Shown here: piece by piece, positions 6,426 through 7,461 of the stretch
How positions within the stretch are numbered: position 1 is the first letter of the stretch
How the letters are laid out: every line of letters begins with the position of its first letter
DNA from: Bryobacterales bacterium
GTDB taxonomy: Bacteria; Cyanobacteriota; Vampirovibrionia; Obscuribacterales; Obscuribacteraceae
NCBI GenBank assembly: GCA_903970295.1
Contig: CAJCHQ010000751.1
Location: 1-7,461 of the forward strand
Reading direction: 5' to 3'
DNA length: 7,461 nt
Notes under the pieces: model-generated
What the model saw: the letters and a program-made list of their open reading frames with translations, nothing else
Database searches by the model: none
What the model was told of the DNA's origin: nothing
Translations under genes and position numbers: made by a program

Positions 6426-6520
6426 AGCCGCGGCTAATTCGGACCATACCGGACCGGACGGACGCGAGCCCCCGGTGCTGCCCAGCCCCAGGCAATTTTC
6501 CTCAAATTAAGCAAATTAGA
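6426..6520 (+). other. GC-rich leader upstream of the gene at 6521
   Basis: The stretch 6440-6476 is rich in GGACC/GGACGG repeats and contains ACCGG (6448-6452 and again 6453-6457), either of which can pair with CCGGT (6472-6476). It then turns A/T-rich just before the start codon, with no Shine-Dalgarno. I see no ORF or known riboswitch here. Confidence 0.3.
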
Positions 6521-7461
6521 ATGAGCCAAGGGCCGAAAAAGCAAAAAGTACTGCAGGCTATACGCTCACTGGGCACGCAAGTGACGGTGCCCGATGTCGT
6601 CGCTAAAACCGGGCTTTCCCTCGACGAAGCTTCAGAAACGATGACTACCATCGCTTCCGAGACCGAAGCCAGCTTGCAAGTAACTGCATCAGGCGAAGTG
6701 GTTTACTGCTTTCCTTCGCATTTTTACTACCTGTATCTAACTCGCGGCATCGAGAGGTTCATGACCAAAGCGTCACGCAAGCTTGGCAGTGTCTCTCTTT
6801 TCTTGTTCAAAATCTCTTTTGGTCTGGTTTTACTTTTCTCTGTCATGTTCATTTTCGGCATAGCCTTGATCATTCGATCTGTTCTGGCTGCCTACTTTGG
6901 CGCAGGCGACCGGGTGCCGCAGATGTGGGCAGACTTTTTTCGCACCTTCAAGAAAATTACCCTCGGTCCGCAAAAGGACGCTGAAGCTACCCTTAAAGAC
7001 GTCCCCAGTCTTGGTCAAGGCTTCCTGCTCAATTGTTACTCGTTTCTTTTCGGGCCGGGCGATCCCAACGAAGGGATGGAAGAAGAATGCGGCAAACTGA
7101 TCGCTCAAGTAATTCGCTTGAACGAAGGGGTAGTCCTGGCAGAGCATTTTTCACCATACACCGGGCGTCCGCCCGGCGATGAGAAGGTAATCTTTCAGAT
7201 CCTGGCCAAGTACAGCGGTTATCCGATGGTCAGCGAAAATAGTGAAATCGTCTACTTCTTTCCTTCTTTATCTGCTCGCAGCGAAGTGGCAAACTACGCG
7301 CACACTCCCGCTTTGATCCAGGAAAAAGAGTGGCAGTTCATGGATTTGAGTAAAGAGGCGGCCCAACCGGTTTTGACTCTTGCGGCCGCTAATCTGATTG
7401 GAGCCATTGTCTTTATTTTCATTATCGTCGGCAGTGGCGGCACCAATTCTTTTCACCTCAG
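6521..7461 (+). CDS. conserved cyanobacterial/plastid-type membrane protein with duplicated winged-helix-like modules (truncated at right edge)
   Basis: I translated 313 codons from the ATG at 6521 to the window end with no stop, so the C-terminus is missing. Residues about 6-65 resemble a winged helix (KKQKVLQAIRSLG, VPDVVAKTGLSLDEAS, then a SGEVVYCFP hairpin). A strongly hydrophobic stretch at about 90-126 could span the membrane once or twice. Residues 173-183 (YSFLFGPGDPN) form a hallmark motif. A second winged-helix-like module spans about 190-249 (GKLIAQVIRL through SEIVYFFPS), followed by another membrane segment at about 283-304. From memory this matches a conserved cyanobacterial family of the slr1603 type, whose Arabidopsis relative At5g03900 carries an 'iron-sulfur cluster biosynthesis family' label; I see no Cys cluster supporting that role. 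Function is unknown. No other ATG, GTG or TTG occurs in frame after the stop at 6419-6421, which fixes the start; no Shine-Dalgarno is visible. Confidence 0.8.
   Translation, partial: MSQGPKKQKVLQAIRSLGTQVTVPDVVAKTGLSLDEASETMTTIASETEASLQVTASGEVVYCFPSHFYYLYLTRGIERFMTKASRKLGSVSLFLFKISFGLVLLFSVMFIFGIALIIRSVLAAYFGAGDRVPQMWADFFRTFKKITLGPQKDAEATLKDVPSLGQGFLLNCYSFLFGPGDPNEGMEEECGKLIAQVIRLNEGVVLAEHFSPYTGRPPGDEKVIFQILAKYSGYPMVSENSEIVYFFPSLSARSEVANYAHTPALIQEKEWQFMDLSKEAAQPVLTLAAANLIGAIVFIFIIVGSGGTNSFHL

Noticed and set aside
6207..6437. 76-codon plus-strand open frame across the divergent intergenic region
   Set aside because: It overlaps the start of the minus-strand gene and both promoter candidates, has no ribosome site, and its product has no recognisable features.

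Overview
The window holds five protein-coding genes and no RNA genes, CRISPR arrays or mobile elements that I can see. Two of the five run off the window edges. Base composition is about even, and coding and promoter sequences look bacterial. The best clue to the host is the rightmost gene: its product, with two winged-helix-like modules each followed by a membrane segment and a central SFLFGxGDPN-type motif, resembles a conserved cyanobacterial/plastid protein family (Synechocystis slr1603 / Arabidopsis At5g03900 type, recalled from memory and not searched). There are no photosynthesis genes, and an exported kinesin-light-chain-style TPR protein sits nearby. I therefore infer, without certainty, a non-photosynthetic cyanobacterial relative (Melainabacteria/Vampirovibrionia, perhaps Obscuribacterales).

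Layout. 1-2721 (minus): most of a cytosolic M16 zinc peptidase, with an active and an inactive half fused through an acidic linker; its extreme C-terminus is cut off by the window edge. 2722-2851: a divergent intergenic region with a candidate promoter and an inverted repeat. 2852-3778 (plus): an atypical short-chain dehydrogenase of the NDUFA9-like/NAD-epimerase group. 3826-5034 (plus): an exported protein made almost wholly of about nine TPRs in a 42-residue register. 5098-6249 (minus): an exported protein with a repetitive Pro/Gln/Tyr/Gly region, a beta-rich domain and a glycine zipper. 6250-6520: a divergent regulatory region with back-to-back promoter candidates and interlocking inverted repeats. 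6521-7461+ (plus): the cyanobacterial-type membrane protein, truncated at the right edge.

Functional links. The genes do not form an obvious pathway. The SDR and TPR genes are co-oriented, 47 bp apart, and may be co-transcribed. The TPR and glycine-zipper genes converge; both products carry signal peptides and should act in the cell envelope. The parts most worth checking are the leader of the glycine-zipper gene, where one segment can pair with either a neighbouring arm or the ribosome-binding site, the DNA-level tandem repeats inside that gene, and the duplicated winged-helix/membrane architecture of the last gene.
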